Shown here: positions 24,599-32,484 of the stretch, in pieces | How positions within the stretch are numbered: the stretch's first letter is position 1 | How the letters are laid out: each line of letters opens with the position of its first letter | NCBI GenBank assembly: GCA_033391075.1 | Contig: JAWPMV010000001.1 | Location: forward strand, 8,100,023 to 8,164,022 | Source of the DNA: Bacteroidia bacterium | Lineage (GTDB): Bacteria > Bacteroidota > Bacteroidia > J057 | Length of the DNA stretch: 64,000 bases | Direction: 5' to 3' | The notes under the pieces: model-generated | Database searches by the model: none | The model's input: the letters and a program-made list of their open reading frames with translations, nothing else | Told to the model about the DNA's origin: nothing | Translations under genes and position numbers: made by a program

Positions 24599-24760
24599 TT
24601 AAGCCTGTTTATTCACTCCGGATCCAGGCTTAGCCTTATTCGCATCTTTCTCTTCCTTTTGATCATCTTCTTTTAAAGGAGCATTCCTGTAGGCAAGTAT
24701 CATCATGACCCATCCGAAGAGGTATATGAGTGTTAAAATGACGAGAAATATATCTTTCAT
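24599..24760 (-). CDS. 53-residue single-TM protein, operon copy
   Basis: Reads MKDIFLVILTLIYLFGWVMMILAYRN, then an acidic/basic linker and PGSGVNKQA. The start codon lies 1 bp after the stop of the 384-residue membrane-HTH gene, so it is translationally coupled to it and is the last gene of the operon, followed by a strong terminator. A second intact copy (22844) and a decayed one (18050) exist in the same island. Small single-TM proteins often regulate or recruit membrane complexes; the role here is unknown. Confidence 0.75.
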   Translation of the reverse strand: MKDIFLVILTLIYLFGWVMMILAYRNAPLKEDDQKEEKDANKAKPGSGVNKQA

Positions 24761-24761
24761 A

Positions 24762-25916
24762 TTAAGCCTCTTTTATGTCAGCTCGCTCAAGGGCAATGTG
24801 GATGTATTTCCCAATGGTCGTTCGGGCAATTCCCGTTTTATTTGACAGGGCAGACTTATTTGGACTGCCATCAGCTTTTGCAGGAATTCTGTGATAATAT
24901 TTGACAAGTTTTTTGTACTTCTTTTTGTCAATGCCCCTGGGAAGTGGCGGCTGAATTTTACTGCTAAATTCAGGATGCTTGGACTGTCCAAAATGCCGGG
25001 TATTTTTATCACTTTTGACAGTAGGTGATATTGCACGATCTGCTACAGCCATTTTGCGTTTTACATGCTTGGATTTGATAGGCAATTTCACACTTAATCT
25101 TGCACCAGATTTTGCAAAAACAGCTGCAGCTTCCCGCTGAATATTTTCCACACAAAATGCCTGGGCAATACACAGCATGAGCATAAAGGCATAGACCCCT
25201 TTTACCGCATTTCCCAGGGTATCTTTGATCCGCTGCTTGGTATCATTAATCAGCTTATTATTGGCATTCATCGAAGAAATAAATTGGGCCTGCTTGGTAC
25301 TGTCTGATTGCTGAATCCTCCGGATGCTGGAGGATAATTCTCTCTGGTACTTCTTGCCCGACTGATTCAGATGATAAAGCCCCTGTTTGTCTTTCCATCC
25401 ATAGCCCCCCAAATTTCCTCCCAAGAGCTTTGATAAAGCATGATGGTGCTTTTTGATATCTGCTTGATCGGATTCTGACATTGTATAGCTAAATACCTGC
25501 TTTGCTCCTGCATTCTCATCAGCCCGATACTCTCTTCCTTTCCAATTCATGTAGAGATCAGCGCTTAAAAAGAGTAGGGCACAGCCCAGGAATATTTTAG
25601 CTCCTACAGGGCGGTAGTCCCTGTCTGCTTTAGGAACGCTTAGCCATATTTCCACGCAAAAGCCAGCCAGGTAGGAAAGCATGAAATAGAGGACAGAGGC
25701 AATGCCAATGGTAAAGAACATCGAGAGCTCAAAAGCATAGGGCAGGGAATTGGTCATGGCCAGGTAAGCGGGTTGAGATACCCAGGCAGCAAAGGCGGTG
25801 GTCAGCCAACCAGTCAGAAATACTACCAGGAGAATCCAGACTACTTTTTCGGCTTTTCGGTAAGCTGATAGCTGGAGGGTAAATCCAGCTACTAAGCATT
25901 TGATTGTGTCAAACAT
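24762..25916 (-). CDS. Multi-TM protein with C-terminal helix-turn-helix
   Basis: Protein of 384 residues. About three TM segments lie in the first 130 residues (VVWILLVVFLTGWLTTAFAAWV; LSMFFTIGIASVLYFMLSYLAGF; KIFLGCALLFLSADLYM), then a helical region, a fourth hydrophobic segment near 245-260 (GVYAFMLMLCIAQAFCV), a basic linker, and a C-terminal resolvase-like HTH (SNKTGIARTTIGKYIHIALERADIKEA). A membrane-anchored DNA-binding protein of this shape is common in Bacteroidota mobile elements and may tether or partition element DNA; that is inference. Only its last 28 codons are copied at 18213 and 23007. Confidence 0.75.
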   Translation of the reverse strand: MFDTIKCLVAGFTLQLSAYRKAEKVVWILLVVFLTGWLTTAFAAWVSQPAYLAMTNSLPYAFELSMFFTIGIASVLYFMLSYLAGFCVEIWLSVPKADRDYRPVGAKIFLGCALLFLSADLYMNWKGREYRADENAGAKQVFSYTMSESDQADIKKHHHALSKLLGGNLGGYGWKDKQGLYHLNQSGKKYQRELSSSIRRIQQSDSTKQAQFISSMNANNKLINDTKQRIKDTLGNAVKGVYAFMLMLCIAQAFCVENIQREAAAVFAKSGARLSVKLPIKSKHVKRKMAVADRAISPTVKSDKNTRHFGQSKHPEFSSKIQPPLPRGIDKKKYKKLVKYYHRIPAKADGSPNKSALSNKTGIARTTIGKYIHIALERADIKEA

Positions 25917-25927
25917 ATCTCCTTCCT

Positions 25928-26395
25928 TTAAGCGATTTCAGTAAAATAATAGCCCCCGGATCTATACCTGATCTGATAAAGCTCCTTCTCGCCATTTACA
26001 TAGGTGAGAATCACTTTCTTTGAACCTCGATTATCGATCTCAATGGCTCCTGATTTTTCAAAGAACTGCCTTTTGGCTTGATACAAATTGGAGGCATGTA
26101 CTTCCATCTCCATCACCGTAGGGAAAGCCTCGACCTGCGAACTCATAACTGGATCTCCATCTTTCATGCTTAGAGTCCCTTTTCCTTTTACTCCCCAGTT
26201 CCAAATCCACCATAAAAAGAGAAATCCGGCTATGATGACCTTCAAATTGATAGCTGCTCTGGGACCTGTGCTTGCAAGGGTAGAGGCTTGAAGGCTTCCT
26301 CCATGTAGGAGTAAGCAGGAGGGAAGGAGCATCATCCTGGATGCTGCGAGCAAGTACAGCAGCCATTTTTTCGAAAAAAATGCTAATTTTAACAT
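25928..26395 (-). CDS. Unknown small membrane/exported protein
   Basis: Protein of 155 residues with an N-terminal signal-like segment (KKWLLYLLAASRMMLLPSCLLLHG) and a second hydrophobic stretch (INLKVIIAGFLFLWWIWNWGV), then a soluble C-terminal domain of about 85 residues ending in beta strands (KVILTYVNGEKELYQIRYRSGGYYFTEIA). It lies 11 bp before the membrane-HTH gene and 56 bp after the primase gene, in the same operon. I do not recognise a family. Confidence 0.65.
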   Translation of the reverse strand: MLKLAFFSKKWLLYLLAASRMMLLPSCLLLHGGSLQASTLASTGPRAAINLKVIIAGFLFLWWIWNWGVKGKGTLSMKDGDPVMSSQVEAFPTVMEMEVHASNLYQAKRQFFEKSGAIEIDNRGSKKVILTYVNGEKELYQIRYRSGGYYFTEIA

Positions 26396-26451
26396 AACTA
26401 ATTGATTTTAAATCACTGCTCCTATGCTGCTCCAACAGCTAGGAGCAATTT

Positions 26452-28656
26452 TTATGGGTTGTTGTTTATTAAATTGTTGAGCTCCTCTTCTGAGAGGAAG
26501 TTTTGGGCCTCGAAGGTGAAAAAGCGACCCTTTCTATGTTTTATCAGTACTTCATCCAAACTATCATTGTCCTCCGGAATAATGGACCAGGAATAAGTCT
26601 TGTATCGTTTATTTAGGTTGTTTTGCATTCCCCAGCCTTCCTTCAGGATATCACTGATCTCTGATTTAAAGGCTCTGGTTCCTTGACTCAGAAGTTTTTG
26701 ATGAATATCATCTCGGGTAAAGCGAATACAGGATTCCTTATAGGTCTTTTGAATTTCTGGGAGGAAATCAAAGAACGCATCTCGAATGATTTCGCGGATT
26801 TCTTTCTCTACGGTACTTCTGCTTTTCTCTTTCACACGCATCAGAGCATCTGTCTGAATTTGAGCTGGAGTAAACCACATCCGGGTTTTCTTTTTGCTCT
26901 TGAGTTCTCTATGAAGGAGCATATGCAAAAAGGCCGGAATCTCTTTGATCATATCATCGAGGAGATCTGTGTTTTCTTTGCCTTTGAAGCTATGAACCTT
27001 GATGACCCAGAATCTATCCTCTGCATCATCTATAGAAAGGAAATTGGTTTCATCATTGGAGGTAAGGATGAATTTGGCGAAGAAGGGAACTTCGATTCTA
27101 TCTTTCCCTTTGGCTTCTGAGAAAATGGATTTGGCAAAGTTCCAGTACTTAAATGATTCGGTTGCCTCTTTATCCAGGCTCATGGTTGCCTCATCTACGG
27201 CGATCACCAATTTGCCCGCCCAATCATTGTTAAACTTGGCCTTAAGCTCTTCATTTTTGTATATGGCCATCTGCAAGGGATAGACAGCCTTGAGCCAGTT
27301 TAGAAAAGTAGACTTACCTGTTTTTCTCTCTTTAGAAATCAAGGCTAAAATGGGGAGTCGCTCGATGGGCATGGTATACAAAAGCTGCAGGTAATCCAGT
27401 CCTAATTGATATTGCTTACCAAAGATGTGTTTGAGAAATTTCTCGGTAGTTTTTGTCTCTCCTTCTTCCGCCTGGTGGCTTACCGGTTCATACTTATTGT
27501 AGTAGCCGCCAACCACCCTTCGATACTTGATGTTATCCGGAAGAATGGTAAAACCTTCATAGACGGGAATGGAGGACATGATTTTGGGACCATGTTGCCG
27601 CTTTACCATGTCGATGCTCCAGGGCGTAAGTCTTTGTCGGATTAATCCCCCCGGCCAGGGCTGTTCTTGAATCTTATATAGGGTAGTGCCTATCCATCTA
27701 TAGGGTACTTTATCCGGATTGATCTCGCCATTGGTTTGGATGAGTTTCCCTTTTTCACGGTCATATTTGTAGATCCTTCCTCGGTAGCAAAACTCATTGT
27801 CATCCAGATGGGACTCAAATTGCTTATAAAAGGCATCTGCACTATCCAGATAAAAGAGGGCTTTGAAGGAGTTTTTGTCGAAGGAGGAAAGGTCAAAAAG
27901 ATCAAAAAACTGATTTCCCTTTTCAAGGTCCTCAACTACTTCCGGATCATAATCTTCTTCAATCAAGAGATCATCCAATCCTTTAGTGCCCATATCATTG
28001 AAGTCTTCCTTGATCGCTGCCAAACCAGCAGAAAGGCCTAAGGGGAGCACACAATTTTTAAACGCATCGGCGGCTCCATGAAAGGAGTAGAGTCTTTTCG
28101 CCAGGTCTTTGTCCGGATCTAAAGGATCGTAGCTGCTCTTTCTCCAATCGGCATCATAAAGAAGTACCAGTTTTTGGACGTCTCGCTCTTTGACCAGCTG
28201 CATGATGCTGCTATGAAGCATGATCTTTTTCTCCCTAAATCCCCAGATACCAGAAATGCCTACGATGTCAAGGCCCGCTTTGGCTCCTGCCATAGCTTTA
28301 AATTGCCCTTCAATAACATATAGGGTCTCGATTGACGTTTTATTGATAAGTTGAGGGGGGATAAATATCTGAACGGGTGTATTGGTTGGGTTTTGATATT
28401 TCATATCTCCCCTAGGCTCCTTCAGGCGGGTTACATAATAAGGAGTCTCTTTTCTCCAGCGTCCTTTTTCGAAGCTAAGGGGAAGTCCATTGGGGGTTAG
28501 GTAATTGATGCGGATATCATCAGAAGGGGTAGGGGAGAACATAAAAAAGGGAACCCTTTTGCCATTCTCATCGGTAATCAGGAGGCAATTTTCTTCATTG
28601 CTTATCTGGAGCAAGGACAGGCGCTCCTGGCAGTAGCTGCTAACAGGATGATCCAT
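26452..28656 (-). CDS. Primase-helicase (TOPRIM plus SF3/VirE-like ATPase)
   Basis: Replication protein of the element, 734 residues. A TOPRIM domain is seen at about 112-172 (Glu116 in YVIEGQFKAMAGAKAG; the D-x-D pair Asp168/Asp170 in LVLLYDADW). The ATPase has Walker A SKERKTGKST (441-450) and Walker B LVIAVDEA (Asp488), followed by an N-rich sensor strand (KFILTSNDE), as in DUF5906/D5-type helicases of phages and satellites. The C-terminal 150 residues are probably a winged-helix region. It is the third gene of the operon starting at 29197 and suggests the element can replicate on its own after excision. Confidence 0.88.
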   Translation of the reverse strand: MDHPVSSYCQERLSLLQISNEENCLLITDENGKRVPFFMFSPTPSDDIRINYLTPNGLPLSFEKGRWRKETPYYVTRLKEPRGDMKYQNPTNTPVQIFIPPQLINKTSIETLYVIEGQFKAMAGAKAGLDIVGISGIWGFREKKIMLHSSIMQLVKERDVQKLVLLYDADWRKSSYDPLDPDKDLAKRLYSFHGAADAFKNCVLPLGLSAGLAAIKEDFNDMGTKGLDDLLIEEDYDPEVVEDLEKGNQFFDLFDLSSFDKNSFKALFYLDSADAFYKQFESHLDDNEFCYRGRIYKYDREKGKLIQTNGEINPDKVPYRWIGTTLYKIQEQPWPGGLIRQRLTPWSIDMVKRQHGPKIMSSIPVYEGFTILPDNIKYRRVVGGYYNKYEPVSHQAEEGETKTTEKFLKHIFGKQYQLGLDYLQLLYTMPIERLPILALISKERKTGKSTFLNWLKAVYPLQMAIYKNEELKAKFNNDWAGKLVIAVDEATMSLDKEATESFKYWNFAKSIFSEAKGKDRIEVPFFAKFILTSNDETNFLSIDDAEDRFWVIKVHSFKGKENTDLLDDMIKEIPAFLHMLLHRELKSKKKTRMWFTPAQIQTDALMRVKEKSRSTVEKEIREIIRDAFFDFLPEIQKTYKESCIRFTRDDIHQKLLSQGTRAFKSEISDILKEGWGMQNNLNKRYKTYSWSIIPEDNDSLDEVLIKHRKGRFFTFEAQNFLSEEELNNLINNNP

Positions 28657-28659
28657 AAC

Positions 28660-28944
28660 TTAAAAAGGTAGGTCGTCTAGGGAAAAGGGATAGGGAGTAT
28701 GACTATTATCTGACGCATGAAAACCCGCGAGGATTTCCTGGCTTCGATCTTCAGATACTTGCAATTGGCTAAGACAGTCAGATTTGGCTTTTTTAGTCAG
28801 GCTAATCTGCTGTTTGCAGATGACTTGCTTGATAATCTCCAGGTAGGTGATTTGAGCAAAGAGCGAAAGGCTGGGGTCAAGGTAAAGCTGGACATCAAAA
28901 AAGTCCTCAACATGCATACCCTTGATTTCAATGAGATTTTTCAT
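28660..28944 (-). CDS. Small protein upstream of the primase
   Basis: About 94 residues if started at the ATG at 28944 (MKNLIEIKGMHVEDFFDVQLYL); an upstream ATG at 28965 would give 101. It overlaps the 3' end of the previous gene by 17 bp and ends 3 bp before the primase-helicase start, so translation is coupled through the three genes. The sequence is acidic and ends SLDDLPF, reminiscent of the C-terminal tail of single-strand-binding proteins, which could recruit replication proteins. The rest is unrecognised. Confidence 0.6.
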   Translation of the reverse strand: MKNLIEIKGMHVEDFFDVQLYLDPSLSLFAQITYLEIIKQVICKQQISLTKKAKSDCLSQLQVSEDRSQEILAGFHASDNSHTPYPFSLDDLPF

Positions 28945-29197
28945 GCTCAATAACATTAAAGTCAAAAGAATTGTCTGCGAGCTGGGCGGGGGTACATCCG
29001 AGGATGTCAGAGATAAGCAAGGCCTCTGTCAAGGTAAGATCATCTGTACGATCTCTCAGGATGTCATGCTTTCTATTTGTATCTAGGATGGCATTAAGAC
29101 TATTATGTACAGCTTTGCGGGTTTCTTCATTTGAGATAGAATCAATCCTCTTTTTCAATAAATAGGGTTTTTCTGTATTTCTGGTGAGTCTTCCCAT
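28928..29197 (-). CDS. Small helical, possibly HTH, protein; first gene of the operon
   Basis: Protein of 89 residues, mostly helical. The C-terminal part (DDLTLTEALLISDILGCTPAQLAD) looks like the start of a Cro/CI-type helix-turn-helix, but the recognition helix is short and unclear. It is divergent from the repressor gene at 29299 with about 100 bp between them, as cro-like genes are in phage switches. Early-gene regulator or anti-repressor is a reasonable guess only. Confidence 0.55.
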   Translation of the reverse strand: MGRLTRNTEKPYLLKKRIDSISNEETRKAVHNSLNAILDTNRKHDILRDRTDDLTLTEALLISDILGCTPAQLADNSFDFNVIEHEKSH

Positions 29198-29258
29198 CTT
29201 TTTGTCAAGTTTTAATTTTACGATGTAAATGCTTTATTTAATTAATAAGAGCAATAAA

Positions 29259-29278
29259 TGTAAAGTTATAATTTTACA
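29259..29278. promoter_or_regulatory. Candidate operator in the divergent switch region
   Basis: TGTAAA-N8-TTTACA is an inverted repeat in the 101-bp gap between the divergent repressor and replication operons, just upstream of the repressor start. A related TGTAAA half-site occurs at 29224-29229. Likely repressor binding sites, by position. Confidence 0.45.
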
Positions 29279-29298
29279 AATACAATTATAAAAATACA

Positions 29299-29709
29299 TT
29301 GATACAATCAAATTTTGACATAGGCCTGAGAATCAAAGAATTATTGAGGGGAAAAAAATTAACTCAATCAGAGGTTGCAGAGAAAATGGGGACTTCTCGG
29401 CAAGGGCTTAACGCGCTTTTGAATTCAAAGAATATTCAGACCAGGTCCCTGGTTAACCTCATGAATGCTACTGGGATAAAGGCATATGAGATCTTTGAAG
29501 AAGGATCTGCTTCAACTCCCTCAAAAGAGGCAAGTGCTATTGGAGCTGTGGAATTTGATACTTCTTTGTTGGAGGAAATGAATCAGATGAAAATGGATAT
29601 CGCGTTGCTGAAGAAGGATGTGGAGTTTTATAAGGCGCAGATTATGGAGAAAGAAAAGCAACTGGAGGAGAAGGAACGGACGATTGAGATTTTGAGAGGG
29701 AAGGAGTGA
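29299..29709 (+). CDS. Cro/CI-type (XRE) repressor with coiled-coil tail
   Basis: Protein of 136 residues. The XRE helix-turn-helix at about 7-62 (IGLRIKELLRGKKLTQSEVAEKMGTSRQGLNALLNSKNIQTRSLVNLMNATG) is followed by a linker and a long charged coiled coil (MNQMKMDIALLKKDVEFYKAQIMEKEKQLEEKERTIEILRGKE), probably for oligomerisation instead of a LexA-type protease domain. The frame starts with TTG at 29299; no ATG lies before the HTH. It diverges from the replication operon and is the likely repressor of that operon. Confidence 0.82.
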   Translation: MIQSNFDIGLRIKELLRGKKLTQSEVAEKMGTSRQGLNALLNSKNIQTRSLVNLMNATGIKAYEIFEEGSASTPSKEASAIGAVEFDTSLLEEMNQMKMDIALLKKDVEFYKAQIMEKEKQLEEKERTIEILRGKE

Positions 29710-29803
29710 TAAGGGTATTAAATAAATTTCCAAGTGAAATTGATAATTGCCAGACCTTTAATCGGTGCTACTGAATAGTATGAGTATTTTGGGAAATAAA
29801 TTA

Positions 29804-30046
29804 TTAATCTTTATGGGAGTTCACGTAGTCAATTTTTAAAGTAATTGAAAAGTTCGTCGTTTGATCTGGATCTGGTAAAGGAATACTTAAAAGGTTTGGA
29901 GTAGATTCAGATTCTTTCTTCTTCGCTTTTAGATCAAAAGCATCCTTGAAGTATTTTATCCCTTGAAATAACTGCACAATAAATTCAAGAACTGGTCTAG
30001 ATAATTTAGCAATACAAACCAGTGCAAATAAGATTATGAATTCCAT
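29804..30046 (-). CDS. Small membrane-associated protein, unknown
   Basis: Possible gene of 80 residues with a hydrophobic N-terminus (MEFIILFALVCIAKLSRPVLEFIVQLFQGIKYF) and a polar tail ending ITLKIDYVNSHKD. AT-rich. No operon partner and no homology recognised; the amphipathic/hydrophobic pattern is the main reason to keep it. Confidence 0.45.
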   Translation of the reverse strand: MEFIILFALVCIAKLSRPVLEFIVQLFQGIKYFKDAFDLKAKKKESESTPNLLSIPLPDPDQTTNFSITLKIDYVNSHKD

Positions 30047-30231
30047 ATTAAATTTAATTTGATAATTCTTTTCAGTCTTCTAAATCATATATAACTATGA
30101 AAGGTTTTTTGTCGCAATTATAAATTAATATGCGACAATTTTATAATTCAGGTATTTGATAAGTAGAAGGCCTTAAGAGGATTCATAACAGAACACTATA
30201 GAATGAAAATATTTTAGAAATAAATTTCAAG

Positions 30232-30882
30232 ATGAGCTACGTAGACTATTTAAAGAATTGTTCTCTTCATCAATTATTTAAAGAAATTGATGAAGAAAAT
30301 TTTAAAAGTAGTCTTGCGATTAAATTTCTGATAAATAGATTCCATCCTTCAACCTTCTATGTCTGTTCATATTTCCTAAGGAGAGGAAGGGTTCCTGATC
30401 AAATAATTGAAGATGTAGCACTGGAATTAAGCTCAGATGTAATGTATGCCGTCTTGGAAAAATTTCCCCGGAATAGGGAGGCAGAGATTGGTTTCACTGA
30501 TTTGTCCAACTGGATTTTTAAAGTGTCAAGAAATAAATCACTGAATTATGTTCGCGATAATCAAAGTAAAATTATAGAAGATTCTTCAGCTATTATAGAT
30601 GAGATATTCGGGAATGATCAGGTTCATGAAATGGAACAAAAGGAGTTAAGAGCTGAAGAGGAGGAGAAATATCGAATAATAGTGAAATTAGTTGAAGATT
30701 TAACCGAGGTAGAAAAAATAATTCTTTTGAAGGAATTTGGGGGAGAAGATCTCAATGACAAAAAGATATCAGGATTAATTGGAGTCTCATATGATTATGT
30801 AAGAAAAAAACGTAAGCAAGTGCGCGATAGCTTGATTAAAAAATACAAAAGAATAATGGAGTCGTTAAGAACCGAATCATAG
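30232..30882 (+). CDS. ECF-like RNA polymerase sigma factor
   Basis: Protein of 216 residues: a region-2-like part (about 25-110; NWIFKVSRNKSLNYVRDNQ matches the end of sigma2, with the usual LxxIARNxxxDxxR shape) and a region-4 HTH (about 150-205; LTEVEKIILLKEFGGEDLNDKKISGLIGVSYDYVRKKRKQVRDSLIKKYK). Would direct polymerase to element or host promoters. The next gene starts 10 bp downstream and encodes a LuxR-type regulator, so they are co-expressed. No anti-sigma factor is adjacent. Confidence 0.78.
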   Translation: MSYVDYLKNCSLHQLFKEIDEENFKSSLAIKFLINRFHPSTFYVCSYFLRRGRVPDQIIEDVALELSSDVMYAVLEKFPRNREAEIGFTDLSNWIFKVSRNKSLNYVRDNQSKIIEDSSAIIDEIFGNDQVHEMEQKELRAEEEEKYRIIVKLVEDLTEVEKIILLKEFGGEDLNDKKISGLIGVSYDYVRKKRKQVRDSLIKKYKRIMESLRTES

Positions 30883-30891
30883 ATCAATTAA

Positions 30892-32094
30892 ATGAAAAAT
30901 ATCAATCTCCATATTGCTAGGTTATTGTCCGAAAGGATGGGTAGAGTTAAAGAAAATTCAACTTCTATTGAAGAAGTTACTGAAAATAATAATTTACTCA
31001 GAGTAGCAGTGGAGGAAATATATTATCAATATTCCAAAAGTGAAAAAGATTTTCAGCTCTTGGAAAGTGATCTTATTGAGCTTGAAAAAAAGCTTTATGA
31101 AAATTATCTTTCATTTAATAGCGACTTAGATTCAATTGGTGAAATTCTCATATCTAATTCTAATACATCCGAAGTTGAAACTAATTATTCTGGTATCAAG
31201 TCATATTCTTCATCAGCAAAGCAACCTCAAAATGAAGAGTATAATGAATCAATACAAATTCGTAAATCCAAAAAATTAGCATCTAAGCTAATCTACGAAC
31301 ATGCCTATCGGTCTGAGAATTTTCGAAAGCAATTGGGCCCTCCCACTTTTCCAAGAGACCATATTTGTTTCGATTATCTTGAAAGCCTGAAAAACAGGCC
31401 CGGAACCTTATCCTTCTTCTATGTCCATGATCTACGTACTGGAGAAATCGTCTCGCCTCACAATATTGAAAAGGCACTCGGTTTCAGGCCCCGGCATTAC
31501 AAGGAATGGCTGGAACTAATTCATCCAAGTGTCCAGGCTCGGTATATTATGCTGGGGTGGCAAACCTATGAAAGAGTCTTTAATGACCCTGAAGTGCAGG
31601 TCGGTTTTCTTTCCCATAAATATCAATTGGGAATACCGGTCTACGAGTCTACGCACAACTCTTATTTCTGGTACTTGCAGCAAAGTGAACCCCTTCAGTT
31701 GGACGAGTCTGGCAACATGATCCGGCAGATTAACTTTTTCACCAAGATTAAGAGATTTATGGGAAGCGGATTGCATGATAAGTTGCATCCATTCATCTTT
31801 GATAAGGATAACAATCAAATGCATGATTGGGAAGCCAACATCAGTAAGTCTGCGACAAGTGACTACTATTCAATGGTCCTTTCTGATATATTTAATACTT
31901 ATGATTGGGATATCCTCGATTATCTCAATGATAACTTAAAAAACAGGGAAATAGCTAGATTATTGAACCTAAGTGAAAATACTGTACAGAAACGAAAAGC
32001 TGCTTTACTTAAAAGAGCGCGACAGGGTTTACCCATTGAAATTAAAGATACTGACGAACTTCTTATTTATCTCAGAAACAATGGAATTTACTAA
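30892..32094 (+). CDS. PAS-like / LuxR-HTH regulator
   Basis: Protein of 400 residues. The N-terminal helical region (about 1-120) precedes a PAS-like domain (about 175-290; FFYVHDLRTGEIVSPHNIEKALGFRPRHYKEWLELIHPS) and a C-terminal LuxR/GerE-type HTH (about 335-375; DILDYLNDNLKNREIARLLNLSENTVQKRKAALLKRAR). The second half is less AT-rich than the first, so the gene may be a fusion of an acquired N-terminus with a core-like C-terminus. It is the last gene before attR and coupled to the sigma factor; together they could tie the element to host physiology. Confidence 0.72.
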   Translation: MKNINLHIARLLSERMGRVKENSTSIEEVTENNNLLRVAVEEIYYQYSKSEKDFQLLESDLIELEKKLYENYLSFNSDLDSIGEILISNSNTSEVETNYSGIKSYSSSAKQPQNEEYNESIQIRKSKKLASKLIYEHAYRSENFRKQLGPPTFPRDHICFDYLESLKNRPGTLSFFYVHDLRTGEIVSPHNIEKALGFRPRHYKEWLELIHPSVQARYIMLGWQTYERVFNDPEVQVGFLSHKYQLGIPVYESTHNSYFWYLQQSEPLQLDESGNMIRQINFFTKIKRFMGSGLHDKLHPFIFDKDNNQMHDWEANISKSATSDYYSMVLSDIFNTYDWDILDYLNDNLKNREIARLLNLSENTVQKRKAALLKRARQGLPIEIKDTDELLIYLRNNGIY

Positions 32095-32198
32095 AGTTCT
32101 ATTGAAGAATTTTTTGATATCAAAAATGATACTTAAGGAATTTTGCAATATAAATTTGGCAAAATGAAATTGATTTTTAAATACCATAAATAGTCTAG

Positions 32199-32240
32199 TT
32201 ACTTGTCGAAAAATACTAACTGATTTGTAAGTGTCTCAAA
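32199..32240. promoter_or_regulatory. Integrase arm-type repeats, right end
   Basis: TTACTTGTCGAAA (32199-32211) is identical to 10551-10563. GTAAGTGTCTCAAA (32227-32240) is the inverted partner of 10541-10554 with one mismatch. They lie 30-70 bp inside attR. Confidence 0.6.
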
Positions 32241-32269
32241 ATAAATAATTTATGTATAGGTGTTTCTTT

Positions 32270-32284
32270 CCTGCGGGATCACAG
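32270..32284 (+). repeat. attR core (15-bp direct repeat)
   Basis: CCTGCGGGATCACAG, the exact copy of the tRNA-Arg 3' end at 10454-10468, marks the right end of the element. Confidence 0.85.
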
Positions 32285-32291
32285 AATATTC

Positions 32292-32332
32292 AAAAAAAAC
32301 ACCAACTATTTTAAAATAGTTGGTGTTTTTTT
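32292..32332 (+). terminator. Terminator beyond attR, probably the original tRNA-Arg terminator
   Basis: AAACACCAACTATTTT pairs perfectly with AAAATAGTTGGTGTTT, with almost no loop, ending in a T run. It lies 8 bp after attR, so before insertion it would have followed tRNA-Arg directly. Confidence 0.85.
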
Positions 32333-32484
32333 GTGTAGTTGGATTGCTTGGGTCGTTCGGCTTCTCTGTTGGATAGTCTAATTTTCTTGCTACACCCTAT
32401 TCAGGAATTAGATGTCCAAGGCAGCTCTATAGGGTTTTTGTCAGGCTAGGTATTGGGTACCCCAATAAAACAAGTAAAAAGAGC

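Larger units (their letters stand above)
10454..32284 (+). mobile_element. Integrative element inserted in tRNA-Arg, 21.8 kb
   Basis: Ends: a 15-bp direct repeat CCTGCGGGATCACAG at 10454-10468 (the tRNA 3' end) and 32270-32284. Left end: a tyrosine integrase 112 bp from attL. Inside are two IS elements, a histidine-kinase operon, a cargo zone, a primase-helicase operon with a divergent Cro/CI-type repressor, and a sigma/LuxR pair. Integrase arm-type repeats occur near both ends. No relaxase, type IV secretion, terminase or capsid gene is seen, so it is better called an integrative mobilisable or satellite-type island than an ICE or prophage. Confidence 0.85.

Noticed and set aside
10454..32284. 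Prophage or conjugative element
   Set aside because: No terminase, portal, capsid, tail, relaxase or type IV secretion gene could be found, so only a general integrative element is called.
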